Shown piece after piece: positions 55,301 to 62,810 of a stretch of DNA of 64,000 nt (positions within the stretch are counted from its first letter, which is position 1; the number at the start of each line of letters is the position of its first letter). The position numbers and the translations under genes were made by a program. Where the stretch lies: contig NZ_QUSW01000010.1 of the NCBI RefSeq assembly GCF_003852895.1, forward strand, positions 62,001 through 126,000, given 5' to 3'. Source of the DNA: Rhizobacter terrae (GTDB taxonomy: Bacteria; Pseudomonadota; Gammaproteobacteria; Burkholderiales; Burkholderiaceae_C). The notes beneath the pieces are model-generated. The model saw nothing but the letters and a program-made list of their open reading frames with translations. It did not search any database and was not told the DNA's origin.

Positions 55301-55986
55301 CGGAAGCCACGGGGCGCATGCGCCAGATCGTGATCATCCGAAGCGCACAACAGCGTATCGCCATCCACGTGGACGAAGTGCTGGGCAACCAGGAAGTGGT
55401 GGTGAAGAACCTCGGACCGCAGCTGTCGCGCATGCCGGGCCTGGCAGGCATGACCCTGCTGGCGTCTGGTGCCGTGGCGCTGATCTACAACCCTGTGGCC
55501 CTTGCGGCCTTGTACGGCCCGGCCGCGCGTGCCGCGACGGTCGCGTCGCTGCATGCGCCGACGCCGGAAGTCGTGCAACCGGTGGTCACCGAACCGACCC
55601 GCCCGGCCGCACCGCTGGTGCTGGTGGTGGACGATTCGCTCACGGTGCGCCGCGTCACGCAGCGCCTGCTGGTGCGCGAGGGCTACCGCGTGTCGCTGGC
55701 CAAGGACGGCCTGGATGCCCTGGAACGCCTGGCGGAAGAAAAACCCCAGATGGTCCTGTCGGACATCGAGATGCCTCGCATGGACGGCTTCGACCTGGTG
55801 CGCAACATCCGCGGCGACGCCCGTCTGCGCGACCTTCCGGTGATCATGATCACGTCGCGAATCGCGCAAAAACACCGGGATTACGCCGCGGAATTGGGTG
55901 TCGACCATTACCTTGGCAAGCCATACTCCGAAGAAGACTTGCTGGCGTTGATCGGACGCTACACCGCCAACGCGGCGGCTGTGTGA
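49351..55986 (+). CDS. pilL: Pil-Chp hybrid histidine kinase PilL/ChpA with several Hpt domains
   Basis: A 2211-residue CheA-like kinase. Approximate layout: a helical N-terminal region (1-700); Hpt with FHTLKGSSRMVG near 780; acidic Pro/Glu linker (~870-1100); Hpt-like domain with AHSLAGNSATVG near 1147; another linker; Hpt with LHTLKGGARLAG near 1431; P3 dimerisation helices (~1600-1700); HATPase (N-box NSVTHGIESPDV near 1790, FRDDGAGLNL, GRGIGMDVV); CheW domain (~1920-2045); and a C-terminal receiver with phospho-acceptor D2138 in LSDIEMPRMDG. It phosphorylates PilG and PilH. P. aeruginosa ChpA has a comparable multi-Hpt plan. Confidence 0.94.
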   Translation: MESTRNTEATGAASDDLSALAWVHDELRRSLDAAHKALRRFVKEAESLTGSDVDVVDPSVLRTARQQIHQGVGALELVGLPAAATVLRACEAAVQRYVAKPQKLTSEIVDDLEKASFALLDYLARMLAGKVVSPLAMFPQYRAVQEAAGADRVHPADLWAVDWRWRDVPLAGNVTPRKPDSDTRAALEREMLALMRGPSPAAAMRMSDLCEGLAAGSSHSQAATLWKLAAAMFEAQGQGLSQQDVFSKRVASRLLAQLRIVERGEGDASERLAQDLLFFCAQASSPGDGRKAPRLASVRQAYGLVHHTPVDYTVSALGKFDPAWIAQAKKRVVAAKESWSAIAGGEMHRMSGLGEQFSLVGDSLKRLFPQGESMANELTQAVSLTQTGNAAPSAPLAMEVATSLLYIEASLEDADFDHPDQGQRVRRLADRVSRVRQGAAPEPLEGWMEDLYRRVSDRQTMGSVVQELRTSLSEAEKLIDQFFRNPVDRNVLIPVPNQLTAMRGVLSVLGMDQASQALLRMRDEVDGLITTEIQPEHVQQAGVFDRLAGNLGALGFLIDMLSVQPQMAKSLFRYDASTGSLSPVMGRSEERQASEHTAAANAVVEPRLIEQAQQLAFTAARDDVPLEEVSRDLERLSAHAQAADQPSLAATVSQAQAALHQAEGDAENIASVRDSISEAMVDFVNTASGPMGLDVLPPAPPPAQVAAPAAADMPATAAPAPTVTVTPPAPATVDLAEDDEMREIFLEEAREVVETATGAINDLEETPSDIGHMTTVRRAFHTLKGSSRMVGLKRFGDAAWGCEQLYNARLADQQPADAGLLEFTRWSLGYLGEWIEEIAEGRDGGRDPKVVENAALAMRESGSKMPVIGAATAAPVAVPAPIAPAPVVEALPELDLDLPPVAETIEMLEIPDIDEHPAPVAGMEPLALSLPPDLPTAQDLELGSAPVAEHAPAPAAPAEHELSFELDLASFDAPVEPVTAPTDALGVDTKATSLFDPFEVAQTAPLPMSEPTTAAQPLVEETIELIDLDLGTESPPEEALIENLEPSLDLPLEEVLSEDLVPAAHAVAATDMPLEATPEPETVSEAAPTAPEDDQFKIVGPLRISIPLFNIYLNEADELSRRLTTEVAEWAMELHRPVGEAAIALAHSLAGNSATVGFTDLSQLARTLEHALMRIDRIGHGEPDDGKLFVDTAEDIRRLLHQFAAGFLKEPTPELLARLAEHEVSSARRLEAVTLEQDAQPVEEAANEPLIEVLEPTPGVEHVMETAPEPVAELPEIVMPQALAEVQPEPLHEPLPDAIAQAAEAVHLGHPHETHVEVVDIALPPSEPEPVEAAPATDFGTPDSKFGQLGLAEFKPFTALPSEAVRAATPVREDQEGVDDDIDAVDAVDADLFPIFEEEGQELLPKLEAQLRDWADEPANTQHAAACMRTLHTLKGGARLAGAMRLGEMAHRLESAIEQLLAKGSPEAHEVEALHNRSDALSHTFEALRRRDAAAYADALASTEVAKPAPVAPVAAPVQPAAPVAEPVLAKLEPVALAPVVPTPDLPAVIEPSAVDEHPSEPLAPFALPDIDWSRFTGTGAVIPKQAAADRASASQSAVRVRAPLLDRLVNQAGEVSITRSRIEVEVNTIKGSLGDLTDNLERLRQQLRDIELQAETQMSSRLEAAKALAQSFDPLEFDRFTRFQELTRMMAESVNDVATVQRTLQRTLESTEDELAAQARLTRDLQDDLLRTRMVEFEGLSDRLYRVVRQAAKETGKQVRLDIVGGSIEVDRGVLDRMTGAFEHLLRNSVTHGIESPDVRAGSGKDAAGSIVVALTQEGNEVGVEFRDDGAGLNLARIREKGVNMGLIEAAHDYSDGELANLIFTSGFSTADKVTELAGRGIGMDVVRAEVNAMGGRIETATAAGQGTSFKLVLPLTTAVTQVVMLRVGDTTVAVPSTLIEIVRRAKPEEIDHAYNSGRYAVGDHALNFFWLGSLLQLSPRSSEATGRMRQIVIIRSAQQRIAIHVDEVLGNQEVVVKNLGPQLSRMPGLAGMTLLASGAVALIYNPVALAALYGPAARAATVASLHAPTPEVVQPVVTEPTRPAAPLVLVVDDSLTVRRVTQRLLVREGYRVSLAKDGLDALERLAEEKPQMVLSDIEMPRMDGFDLVRNIRGDARLRDLPVIMITSRIAQKHRDYAAELGVDHYLGKPYSEEDLLALIGRYTANAAAV

Positions 55987-56032
55987 CCGAAAGGCGCCGG
56001 CCGGACACCGAACCCAAGCAGTACTTCTTCAC

Positions 56033-57064
56033 ATGTCGGAACTGGTCGAGCACCTGGCAGAACTCACGGGCTTTCGCGATCGCGATGTGCTCGATGTGAC
56101 GTTGGCCGGCGCTTTCCGCGACCTGCTGCACCCCCGCACGGTGGCCATCTACCGTGTGGTGGGCGACGGCGGCAACCAGCGCTGGCTCACCCGCGCCCGG
56201 CTGGACGAAGGCGATGCCGTCGCCACCGCCGACCCGGTGTGGGTGGACCTGGACAGCCTGCCCCTGCTGCGCGACCACCCCGCCCGCGTGGAGGCGCTGA
56301 CCGGCCAGACGGTGGTCACCAAGACCGGCGAGGGCGAGGAAGGCCTGAGCGTGTTCCCGCTGGCCACCGACCGTGAGGTCGTGGGCGTGCTGGAGCTCAT
56401 CACCGACGGCGCGCTGCACCCCGAGGCGCAGCGCATGGTGTGCAGCATCCTGCGCATCTACCGCAACTTCCAGGGCCTGCTGGATTACAGCGAGCGCGAC
56501 ACGCTCACGGGTTTGCTCAACCGCAAGACTTTCGACGAGAGCTTCCTGAAGATCTCGTCCACCATTCCCGTGGCCGGCAGCGCGCACGATGCGCGCCGCG
56601 CCGCGGGCCCCGGCAGCCGCTACTGGCTGGGCATGATCGACATCGACCACTTCAAGTCGGTGAACGACACCTACGGCCACTTGATCGGCGACGAAGTCCT
56701 GCTGCTGCTGTCACGCCTGATGCGCAGCAGCTTCCGCTTCCATGACCGGCTCTACCGCTTCGGCGGTGAAGAGTTCGTGGTGCTGATGCGCTGCGAGAAC
56801 GAGGTGGATGCGCAGCGTGCCTTCGAGCGGCTGCGCACCAACACCATGGCCTACCAGTTCCCGCAGGTGGGCCACATCACCGTCAGCATCGGGTTCTCCG
56901 AACTGAAGGCGGGCGATTCGCCCAGCTCGGCGATCGAGCGCGCGGACAAGGCGGTGTACTGGGTGAAGACCCACGGCCGCAACCAGGTGCAAAGCCATGC
57001 CGACCTGGTGGCCCGCGGTGAGCTCGATTCCAGCGAGAAGATCGGCGACGTCGAGCTGTTCTAG
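56033..57064 (+). CDS. Diguanylate cyclase with N-terminal GAF-like sensor
   Basis: A 343-residue cytoplasmic protein. Residues ~15-150 resemble a GAF-like sensor (FRDLLHPRTVAIYRVVGDG, VFPLATDREVVGVLELITDG). Residues ~165-330 form a GGDEF domain with DTLTGLLNRKTF, IDIDHFKSVNDTYGH and the active-site RFGGEEF. The I-site RxxD four residues ahead of the active site is not evident. It starts 46 bp after pilL and so could feed c-di-GMP output into pilus control. The 3' end overlaps the convergent SDR gene by 4 bp. Confidence 0.92.
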   Translation: MSELVEHLAELTGFRDRDVLDVTLAGAFRDLLHPRTVAIYRVVGDGGNQRWLTRARLDEGDAVATADPVWVDLDSLPLLRDHPARVEALTGQTVVTKTGEGEEGLSVFPLATDREVVGVLELITDGALHPEAQRMVCSILRIYRNFQGLLDYSERDTLTGLLNRKTFDESFLKISSTIPVAGSAHDARRAAGPGSRYWLGMIDIDHFKSVNDTYGHLIGDEVLLLLSRLMRSSFRFHDRLYRFGGEEFVVLMRCENEVDAQRAFERLRTNTMAYQFPQVGHITVSIGFSELKAGDSPSSAIERADKAVYWVKTHGRNQVQSHADLVARGELDSSEKIGDVELF

Positions 57065-57804
57065 AGCGAGGCGGCCAGCGCCACGGCGTCGGCGCCTGCC
57101 GGCAGGCGCATCGGGCACGAGGGGTCGTTGGCGGCCCTCCACACGGCTTCAGCCACATCCTTGGCCATGGTGACTTCGGTCGAATGCGCCCATCCCGAGA
57201 AGACATCCTGGGCCATCTGCGCATACGCCGGCGGGATGCTGCCCTGCATGCGCGACTGCGCGTTCTCGCCGAAGCGGGTCGTGGGTGAGCGTCCGGGCAG
57301 CACGAGGTTCACCCGCACATCGAAAGGCTTCAGCTCCAGTGCCAGCGACTCGGTGAATGCATTGACCGCCGCCTTGCTGCCCGTGTAGACCGCCAGCAAA
57401 GGCAGCGGCATCAGCGTGACGCTGGAGGTGACGTTCACGACGACGCCGCAGCGGCGCTTGCGGAACTGGGGCAGCACGGCCTGAGTCATGGCGATGGTGC
57501 CCAGCGTGTTGGTCTCGAACACGTCGCGGGCCGTGGACATCGGGATGCCTTCCAACGCGCCGAGCACGCCGATGCCTGCATTGTTGACCAGCACGTCGAC
57601 CGGCCCCGCGGCCTCGATCACACGGCCAATGCTGCCCGCGTCGGTCACGTCCAGCGCCAGCACGCGCAGGCGCTCGGCGCGAGGCAGCAGGTCGTGGCTG
57701 GGCGTGCGCATCGTTGCGATGACCTGCCAACCGCGTTCGAGGAAATGGCGGGCAGTTTCAAGCCCGAAGCCGGACGAGCATCCGGTGATCAGAACGGTTT
57801 TCAT
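57061..57804 (-). CDS. Short-chain dehydrogenase/reductase
   Basis: A 247-residue classical SDR. The NAD(P) motif is VLITGCSSGFGLETARHFLERG. The structural NNAG occurs in VLVNNAGIGVLG. The catalytic residues are Ser in NVTSSVTLMPL and YxxxK in YTGSKAAVNAF. It is divergently transcribed from an AraC-type regulator 95 bp away, the usual arrangement for a regulator and its target. The substrate is unknown. Confidence 0.92.
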   Translation of the reverse strand: MKTVLITGCSSGFGLETARHFLERGWQVIATMRTPSHDLLPRAERLRVLALDVTDAGSIGRVIEAAGPVDVLVNNAGIGVLGALEGIPMSTARDVFETNTLGTIAMTQAVLPQFRKRRCGVVVNVTSSVTLMPLPLLAVYTGSKAAVNAFTESLALELKPFDVRVNLVLPGRSPTTRFGENAQSRMQGSIPPAYAQMAQDVFSGWAHSTEVTMAKDVAEAVWRAANDPSCPMRLPAGADAVALAASL

Positions 57805-57899
57805 GAAAACTCCAGGTGGCGTGAGGGTGTGGACGATATCGGCCGGCGACAGGACTTGCTACCATTAAAAGTCCGTAAAGCATTAGCCATCGTCCTGCC

Positions 57900-58820
57900 A
57901 TGGTCGACCCACTCGCCGAAGTCGTCACGCTGCTCCAGCCCTCTGCACGGTTCTCCAAGGTCGTTGCCGCCGCAGGTCCCTGGCACGTGCGCCGCACCGG
58001 GGTGGCTCAGCCGTTCTATTGCGTCATCCTGGACGGGGCCTGCACGCTGACCGTCGACGGCCAGGAGCCGACGGCGCTGGAGTCCGGCGATTTCGCGCTG
58101 GTCCCCGCGGCGCCGGCCTTCTCGATGTCCAGCACGCCGCAGGCGGCCCGTGGGCCCGAGACGCAGCGGGTGGAGATTCGTCCCGGCGAATTCCGGCTCG
58201 GCCAGCAGGAAGGGCCCCCCGATCTCCAGTCGCTGGTGGGGCATTGCGCCTTCGATTCGCCCGATGCCGCCTTGCTCGTCTCGCTGCTGCCGCAGCTGGT
58301 GCATGTGCGCGGCCAGAGCCGGCTGACCACGCTGGTGAAGCTGGTCGGCGAAGAGTCCCGCGCGCAGCGGCCGGCGCGCGAAGTGATCCTTGCGCGGTTG
58401 CTCGAAGTGTTGCTGATCGAGGCGCTGCGCTCCACGGCGGGCAACACCGCGTCGCCCGGCCTCGTTCGCGGGCTGGCCGACGCACGCCTGGCCGCCGCCA
58501 TCCGGCGGATGCATGAAGAGCCCGCGCAGCCTTGGACGGTGGTGCGGCTGGCCAGGGAAGCGGCACTCTCGCGCTCGGCATTCTTCGAGCGCTTCACCCG
58601 AGCCGTCGGCGTGGCCCCGATGGAATACCTGCTCGCCTGGCGCATGGCCCTGGCCAAGGGGATGCTGCGACGCAAGGACGCGGGCCTCGCCGAAGTCGCC
58701 GAACGGGTCGGCTACGGCTCGGCCAGCACCTTCAGTGTGGCCTTCCATCGCCACGTCGGCGTGCCGCCCAGCCGGTACGCCCAGGAGGCGATGGCGCCGC
58801 AGGACCCGCTGCCTGCCTGA
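57900..58820 (+). CDS. AraC-family transcriptional regulator with cupin sensor
   Basis: A 306-residue regulator. The N-terminal cupin-like domain (FYCVILDGACTLTVDGQEP, then ALESGDFALVPAAPAFSM) is of the type annotated as an AraC ligand-binding cupin. The C-terminal pair of helix-turn-helix motifs includes WTVVRLAREAALSRSAFFERF and LAEVAERVGYGSASTFSVAF. It probably controls the divergent SDR gene. It converges on the photolyase gene, whose stop begins one base after its own. Confidence 0.92.
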   Translation: MVDPLAEVVTLLQPSARFSKVVAAAGPWHVRRTGVAQPFYCVILDGACTLTVDGQEPTALESGDFALVPAAPAFSMSSTPQAARGPETQRVEIRPGEFRLGQQEGPPDLQSLVGHCAFDSPDAALLVSLLPQLVHVRGQSRLTTLVKLVGEESRAQRPAREVILARLLEVLLIEALRSTAGNTASPGLVRGLADARLAAAIRRMHEEPAQPWTVVRLAREAALSRSAFFERFTRAVGVAPMEYLLAWRMALAKGMLRRKDAGLAEVAERVGYGSASTFSVAFHRHVGVPPSRYAQEAMAPQDPLPA

Positions 58821-58821
58821 G

Positions 58822-60309
58822 CTAGCGCTTCACCACCTTGTAGCGTTCCAGCGTGCGAGCCCTTGCTTCGTCGTGCTGCACGACTGGGCGAGGGTAGGTC
58901 TTCCCGAGTTCCACCTTCGACGCCGCCAGCTCCAAGGGCGATGCGAGCCACGGCGCATGGATGCTCGCTGGGGGCAGGTCCGCCAGCTGCGGCAGGTAGC
59001 GTTTGATGAACTTGCCCTGTGGATCGAACTTCTCGCTCTGGCTCACCGGGTTGAAGATGCGGAAGTAGGGCTGTGCGTCGCAGCCGGACGATGACGCCCA
59101 CTGCCAGCCACCGTTGTTGGCGGCGAGGTCGAAGTCGATGAGGTGGTCGGCGAAATAGGCCTCGCCTCGGCGCCAGTCGATGCCGAGGTCCTTGGTGAGG
59201 AAGCTGGCCGTCACCATGCGCAGGCGGTTGTGCATGTAGCCGGTCTGGTTGATCTGCGCCATCGCGGCGTCCACCAGCGGGTAGCCGGTCCGGCCCTCGC
59301 ACCAGGCAGCGAAGAGGGCATCGGCGTGCTTGCCGTGCTCCCAGCGGATGGCGTCGTACTCCGGCTTGAAGGCCGACTCCACCACGTGCGGGTGGTGGTG
59401 CATCACCTGGTGGTAGAAGTCGCGCCAGATGAGCTCGGACAGCCACACGCCCGCGCCGGTGGAGCCAGCCAGCATCCGCTCCCGGGCGACGCGGGCCAGC
59501 TCGCGGATGGAGACGGTGCCGAAGCGCAGGTGCACGGAGAGGTAGCTCGGGCCTTTCACCGCCGGGAAGTCGCGCGCGTGGCCGTACTCGTCGATGCGTT
59601 GCAGGAAGTCGTCCAGCAGCGCCTGGCCGCCCGACATGCCGGTGGGCAGCCGAAGCTCGTGCAGGTTGGTGGGCGCAAAGCCGATCTGCGCCAGCGACGG
59701 GATGCCCTCCGCGGTCATTCCGTCCGGCCACGGTGCCAGCGCGTCCATGTACCGCTCGACCGGGTAGGCCTTCAAGTAGAAGTCGTCCACCTTCTTCAGC
59801 CAGGCATTCTTGTACGGCGTGAAGACGCTGTACGCACCGCCCGCGCCGGTCATCACCTCGCGCCGCTCGAAGATGACGTGGTCCTTGCCCGTGTGGAAGG
59901 CGATGCCCGCATCGGCCAGCGCGCCGCGCACCTTCGCGTCTCGCGCCAGTGCCGCCGGCTCGTCGTCGTGGTTGGTGTAGACGGCCTGCACGTGCAGCTG
60001 CGAGGCCAGCCGCGGAATCTCCTCGCGCGCCGCCGCATGCCGCACGATCAAGCCGCCGCGCCCGCCTTCGGTGCAGTCTGTCAGCGCACGCAACGCCGCA
60101 TCCAGCTCGCGCAGGCTGTCGAGGATGAACTCGACGCGCCGGTCGGCTTTCAGCCCGCGCGCCAGCAGCGGATCGAGGATGTCGCGGTCCAGCACGAACA
60201 CGCACCATACCCTGCGAGCGGATTTCAGGGCGTGGTAGAGCGCTGCGTGATCCTGCACGCGCAGATCGCGCCGAAACCAGACGAGCGCCGATTCGAGGGG
60301 CTTTTCCAT
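58822..60309 (-). CDS. phrB: Deoxyribodipyrimidine photolyase
   Basis: A 495-residue blue-light DNA repair flavoprotein of the cryptochrome/photolyase family. The N-terminal antenna domain starts ALVWFRRDLRVQDHAAL. The C-terminal FAD domain has GTVSIRELARVARERM, LSELIWRDFYHQVMHHHP, GRTGYPLVDAAMAQINQTGYMHNRLRM and IDFDLAANNGGWQWASSSGCD. These resemble class I CPD photolyases. The ATG at 60309 is preferred; the open frame extends far upstream only as an antisense shadow of yqgE. Only 27 bp separate it from the divergent yqgE start. Confidence 0.94.
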   Translation of the reverse strand: MEKPLESALVWFRRDLRVQDHAALYHALKSARRVWCVFVLDRDILDPLLARGLKADRRVEFILDSLRELDAALRALTDCTEGGRGGLIVRHAAAREEIPRLASQLHVQAVYTNHDDEPAALARDAKVRGALADAGIAFHTGKDHVIFERREVMTGAGGAYSVFTPYKNAWLKKVDDFYLKAYPVERYMDALAPWPDGMTAEGIPSLAQIGFAPTNLHELRLPTGMSGGQALLDDFLQRIDEYGHARDFPAVKGPSYLSVHLRFGTVSIRELARVARERMLAGSTGAGVWLSELIWRDFYHQVMHHHPHVVESAFKPEYDAIRWEHGKHADALFAAWCEGRTGYPLVDAAMAQINQTGYMHNRLRMVTASFLTKDLGIDWRRGEAYFADHLIDFDLAANNGGWQWASSSGCDAQPYFRIFNPVSQSEKFDPQGKFIKRYLPQLADLPPASIHAPWLASPLELAASKVELGKTYPRPVVQHDEARARTLERYKVVKR

Positions 60310-60336
60310 GACCGCGCAGTCTGCCGCAGGAATAAA

Positions 60337-60924
60337 ATGCCCACCATGTCGTCGGGCGGAATCAACCTCACCAATCAATTCCTGATCGCCATGCCCGGGC
60401 TGGCCGGCGATACCTTTGCGGGCACCGTCATCTACATGTGCGAGCACACGGAGAATGGCGCCCTGGGTCTGGTCATCAACAAGCCCATCGACATCAAGCT
60501 GAAGAACCTGTTCGAGAAGGTCGAGCTCACGCTGGACCGGGACGACCTGGCCGAGGAGCCGGTCTACTTCGGCGGCCCGGTGCAGACCGAGCGCGGTTTC
60601 GTGCTGCACGAGCGGCTGAGCGATGACGGCGGGCACTACAACTCGTCGCTGAAGATCCCAGGCGGCCTGGAGATGACCACCAGCAAGGACGTGCTGGAAG
60701 CGCTGTCCAATGGCGCCGGCCCGAAGAAGGTGCTGGTCACCCTGGGCTACAGCGGCTGGGGCGCGGGCCAGCTCGAAGACGAGATGAAGCGCAACAGCTG
60801 GATCAACGTGTCCGCCGAGCCCGGCATCATCTTCGACACGCCGGTCGAGCAGCGCTACGACAAGGCGCTGTCGCTGCTGGGCATCGACCCCGGCATGCTG
60901 TCGCAGGAGGCGGGGCACGCATGA
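60337..60924 (+). CDS. yqgE: YqgE/AlgH family protein
   Basis: A 195-residue protein of the UPF0301 (YqgE/AlgH) family, whose molecular function is unsettled. Conserved blocks are NLTNQFLIAMPGLAGDTFAGTV, CEHTENGALGLVINKP, VYFGGPVQTERGFVLHE and LGYSGWGAGQLEDEM. An ATG three codons later (60346) is the alternative start. An AGGAA element precedes the first ATG at a short 4-bp spacing, and TAAAAT at 60333 could serve as a -10 for the second. It overlaps ruvX by ATGA. Confidence 0.92.
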   Translation: MPTMSSGGINLTNQFLIAMPGLAGDTFAGTVIYMCEHTENGALGLVINKPIDIKLKNLFEKVELTLDRDDLAEEPVYFGGPVQTERGFVLHERLSDDGGHYNSSLKIPGGLEMTTSKDVLEALSNGAGPKKVLVTLGYSGWGAGQLEDEMKRNSWINVSAEPGIIFDTPVEQRYDKALSLLGIDPGMLSQEAGHA

Positions 60925-61334
60925 GCGCACCGGCGCCATCTCCCCGCACTGCCCACCAATCCTTTCTCGCTTTCGACTTCGGCACCAAGCGTGTCGGCGT
61001 GGCGTCGGGCAACACGCTGACCCGCATGCCGCAACCGCTGCGCACCGTCGCGGCCGAAGGCGCGGCGCGCTTCGATGCCATCGGCAAGCTCATTGCCGAA
61101 TGGGCGCCCGATGCGCTGGTGGTGGGTGTCCCCTATCACCCTGACGGCGCAGCGCACGACAATACCGAGCGCGCCCGCCGCTTCGGCCGACAATTGCATG
61201 GCCGCTTCCATCTGCCGGTGCACGAGGTGGACGAGCGCTACACCACGACGGAGGCGCATTCGCTGGGTTCGGCTGACGTGGATGCCGCGTCGGCGGCGAT
61301 CATCCTTGAGCAATTCCTGAGAACCATCCCATGA
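60921..61334 (+). CDS. ruvX: Holliday-junction resolvase-like protein RuvX (YqgF)
   Basis: A 137-residue RNase H-fold protein. Acidic catalytic residues lie in [13 protein letters not shown] (N-terminal Asp), VGVPYHPDG, and the C-terminal DERYTTTEA and [17 protein letters not shown]. YqgF/RuvX proteins are implicated in pre-16S rRNA 5'-end processing and proposed as resolvases. It overlaps yqgE and pyrR by 4 bp each, an arrangement common in betaproteobacteria. Confidence 0.94.
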   Translation: MSAPAPSPRTAHQSFLAFDFGTKRVGVASGNTLTRMPQPLRTVAAEGAARFDAIGKLIAEWAPDALVVGVPYHPDGAAHDNTERARRFGRQLHGRFHLPVHEVDERYTTTEAHSLGSADVDAASAAIILEQFLRTIP

Positions 61335-61834
61335 GCACACTACATCTCGATGCCGAAGCGCTGTACCGCGACCTGGTCGGCGGCGTGCGCGGCCTGCTGC
61401 AGGCGGACGCCGCCCTGGTGGGCATCTGGTCAGGCGGGGCCTGGCTGGCCGAGCGGCTGCAGCAGGACCTGAAGCTCGCGGGCGAGCACGGCGTGATCTC
61501 CAGCGCCTTGCACCGCGACGATTTCGACAAGCGCGGCATGTCGTCGGGCACGGGCCAGACCAAGCTGCCCTTCGAGATCGAGGGCCGGCACATCGTGCTC
61601 ATCGACGACGTGCTCTACACCGGCCGCACCACGCGGGCGGTCATCAACGAGCTGTTCGATTTCGGCCGCCCGGCCAGCGTCACCCTGGCGGTGCTGGTGG
61701 ACCGCGGCGGGCGCGAGCTGCCCATCCATCCCGCCTACTCGGCGGCGCGCATCGCGCTGCCGGCCGAGCGGCGCCTGTCCCTGGCCCGCGGCAACGACGG
61801 GCGCTTCAGCTTCAACATCGAGGAGGGCGACTGA
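61331..61834 (+). CDS. pyrR: PyrR: pyr regulator / uracil phosphoribosyltransferase homologue
   Basis: A 167-residue type I phosphoribosyltransferase-fold protein. The PRPP-binding motif is [32 protein letters not shown] and [13 protein letters not shown] match PyrR. In Gram-positives PyrR binds pyr mRNA to attenuate transcription; in proteobacteria its RNA target is often unclear. No anti-terminator/attenuator hairpins are visible at the pyrB junction, where the genes overlap by TGATG, so UPRT activity or another role is possible. Confidence 0.93.
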   Translation: MSTLHLDAEALYRDLVGGVRGLLQADAALVGIWSGGAWLAERLQQDLKLAGEHGVISSALHRDDFDKRGMSSGTGQTKLPFEIEGRHIVLIDDVLYTGRTTRAVINELFDFGRPASVTLAVLVDRGGRELPIHPAYSAARIALPAERRLSLARGNDGRFSFNIEEGD

Positions 61835-62796
61835 TGCTGTCGCGCCGCAACCCGCAACTCAACCAGCACGGCGAGCTGATCCACCTGCTGTCCATCGAAG
61901 GCCTGCCGCGTGCGGTCATCCACCAGATCCTGGACACCGCGGGCACCTTCCTGAGCGTGAATGACCGCGAGGTGAAGAAGGTGCCGCTGCTGCGCGGCAA
62001 GAGCGTGTTCAACCTCTTCTTCGAGAACAGCACCCGCACGCGCACCACCTTCGAGATCGCGGCCAAGCGCCTGAGCGCGGACGTGATCAACCTGGACATC
62101 GCGAAGTCCTCCGCCTCCAAGGGCGAGAGCCTGCTGGACACCATTGCCAACCTGTCGGCCATGCATGCCGACATGTTCGTGGTGCGCCACAGCGAGAGCG
62201 GAGCGCCCTACCTCATCGCCCAGCACTGCGCGCCGCACGTGCACGTGGTGAACGCGGGCGACGGGCGGCATGCGCACCCGACGCAGGGGCTGCTGGACAT
62301 GTACACCATCCGCCACTACAAGCAGGACTTCACCAAGCTGACCGTGGCGATCGTGGGCGACATCGTGCATTCGCGCGTGGCCCGCTCCGACATCCACGCG
62401 CTGACCACGCTGGGCGTGCCCGAAGTGCGGGCCGTGGGCCCCAAGACGCTGGTGCCCGGCGACCTGAAGGAGATGGGCGTGCGCGTGTGCCACGACATGG
62501 CCGAAGGCATCAGGGGCGCCGACGTGATCATCATGCTGCGCCTGCAGAACGAGCGCATGAGCGGCGCGATGCTGCCCTCGGCCGGCGAGTTCTTCAAGAA
62601 CTACGGACTCACGCAGGAGAAGCTGGCGCTGGCCAAGCCCGATGCGATCGTGATGCACCCGGGCCCAATCAACCGCGGCGTGGAGATCGATTCCTCCGTG
62701 GCCGACGGCAAGCAGAGCGTCATCCTGCCACAGGTCACCTTCGGCATCGCGGTGCGCATGGCGGTGATGTCGACGATTGCTGGAAACAACGCCTGA
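61834..62796 (+). CDS. pyrB: Aspartate carbamoyltransferase catalytic chain
   Basis: A 320-residue enzyme condensing carbamoyl phosphate and aspartate, the committed step of pyrimidine synthesis. The carbamoyl-phosphate site is [19 protein letters not shown]. Further motifs are [35 protein letters not shown] and [14 protein letters not shown]. Sequence context with a metal-site-lacking dihydroorotase homologue directly downstream fits the class A (PyrB plus PyrC') dodecameric complex known in Pseudomonas. No pyrI regulatory subunit is present. Confidence 0.96.
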   Translation: MLSRRNPQLNQHGELIHLLSIEGLPRAVIHQILDTAGTFLSVNDREVKKVPLLRGKSVFNLFFENSTRTRTTFEIAAKRLSADVINLDIAKSSASKGESLLDTIANLSAMHADMFVVRHSESGAPYLIAQHCAPHVHVVNAGDGRHAHPTQGLLDMYTIRHYKQDFTKLTVAIVGDIVHSRVARSDIHALTTLGVPEVRAVGPKTLVPGDLKEMGVRVCHDMAEGIRGADVIIMLRLQNERMSGAMLPSAGEFFKNYGLTQEKLALAKPDAIVMHPGPINRGVEIDSSVADGKQSVILPQVTFGIAVRMAVMSTIAGNNA

Positions 62797-62810
62797 GGAA
62801 CGCCACAAGA

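Noticed and set aside
58822-60939. A 705-residue minus-strand frame extending the photolyase far upstream
   Set aside because: The extra ~200 N-terminal residues are antisense to yqgE, are His/Arg-rich shadow sequence and have no photolyase similarity. The antenna domain begins cleanly at the ATG at 60309.
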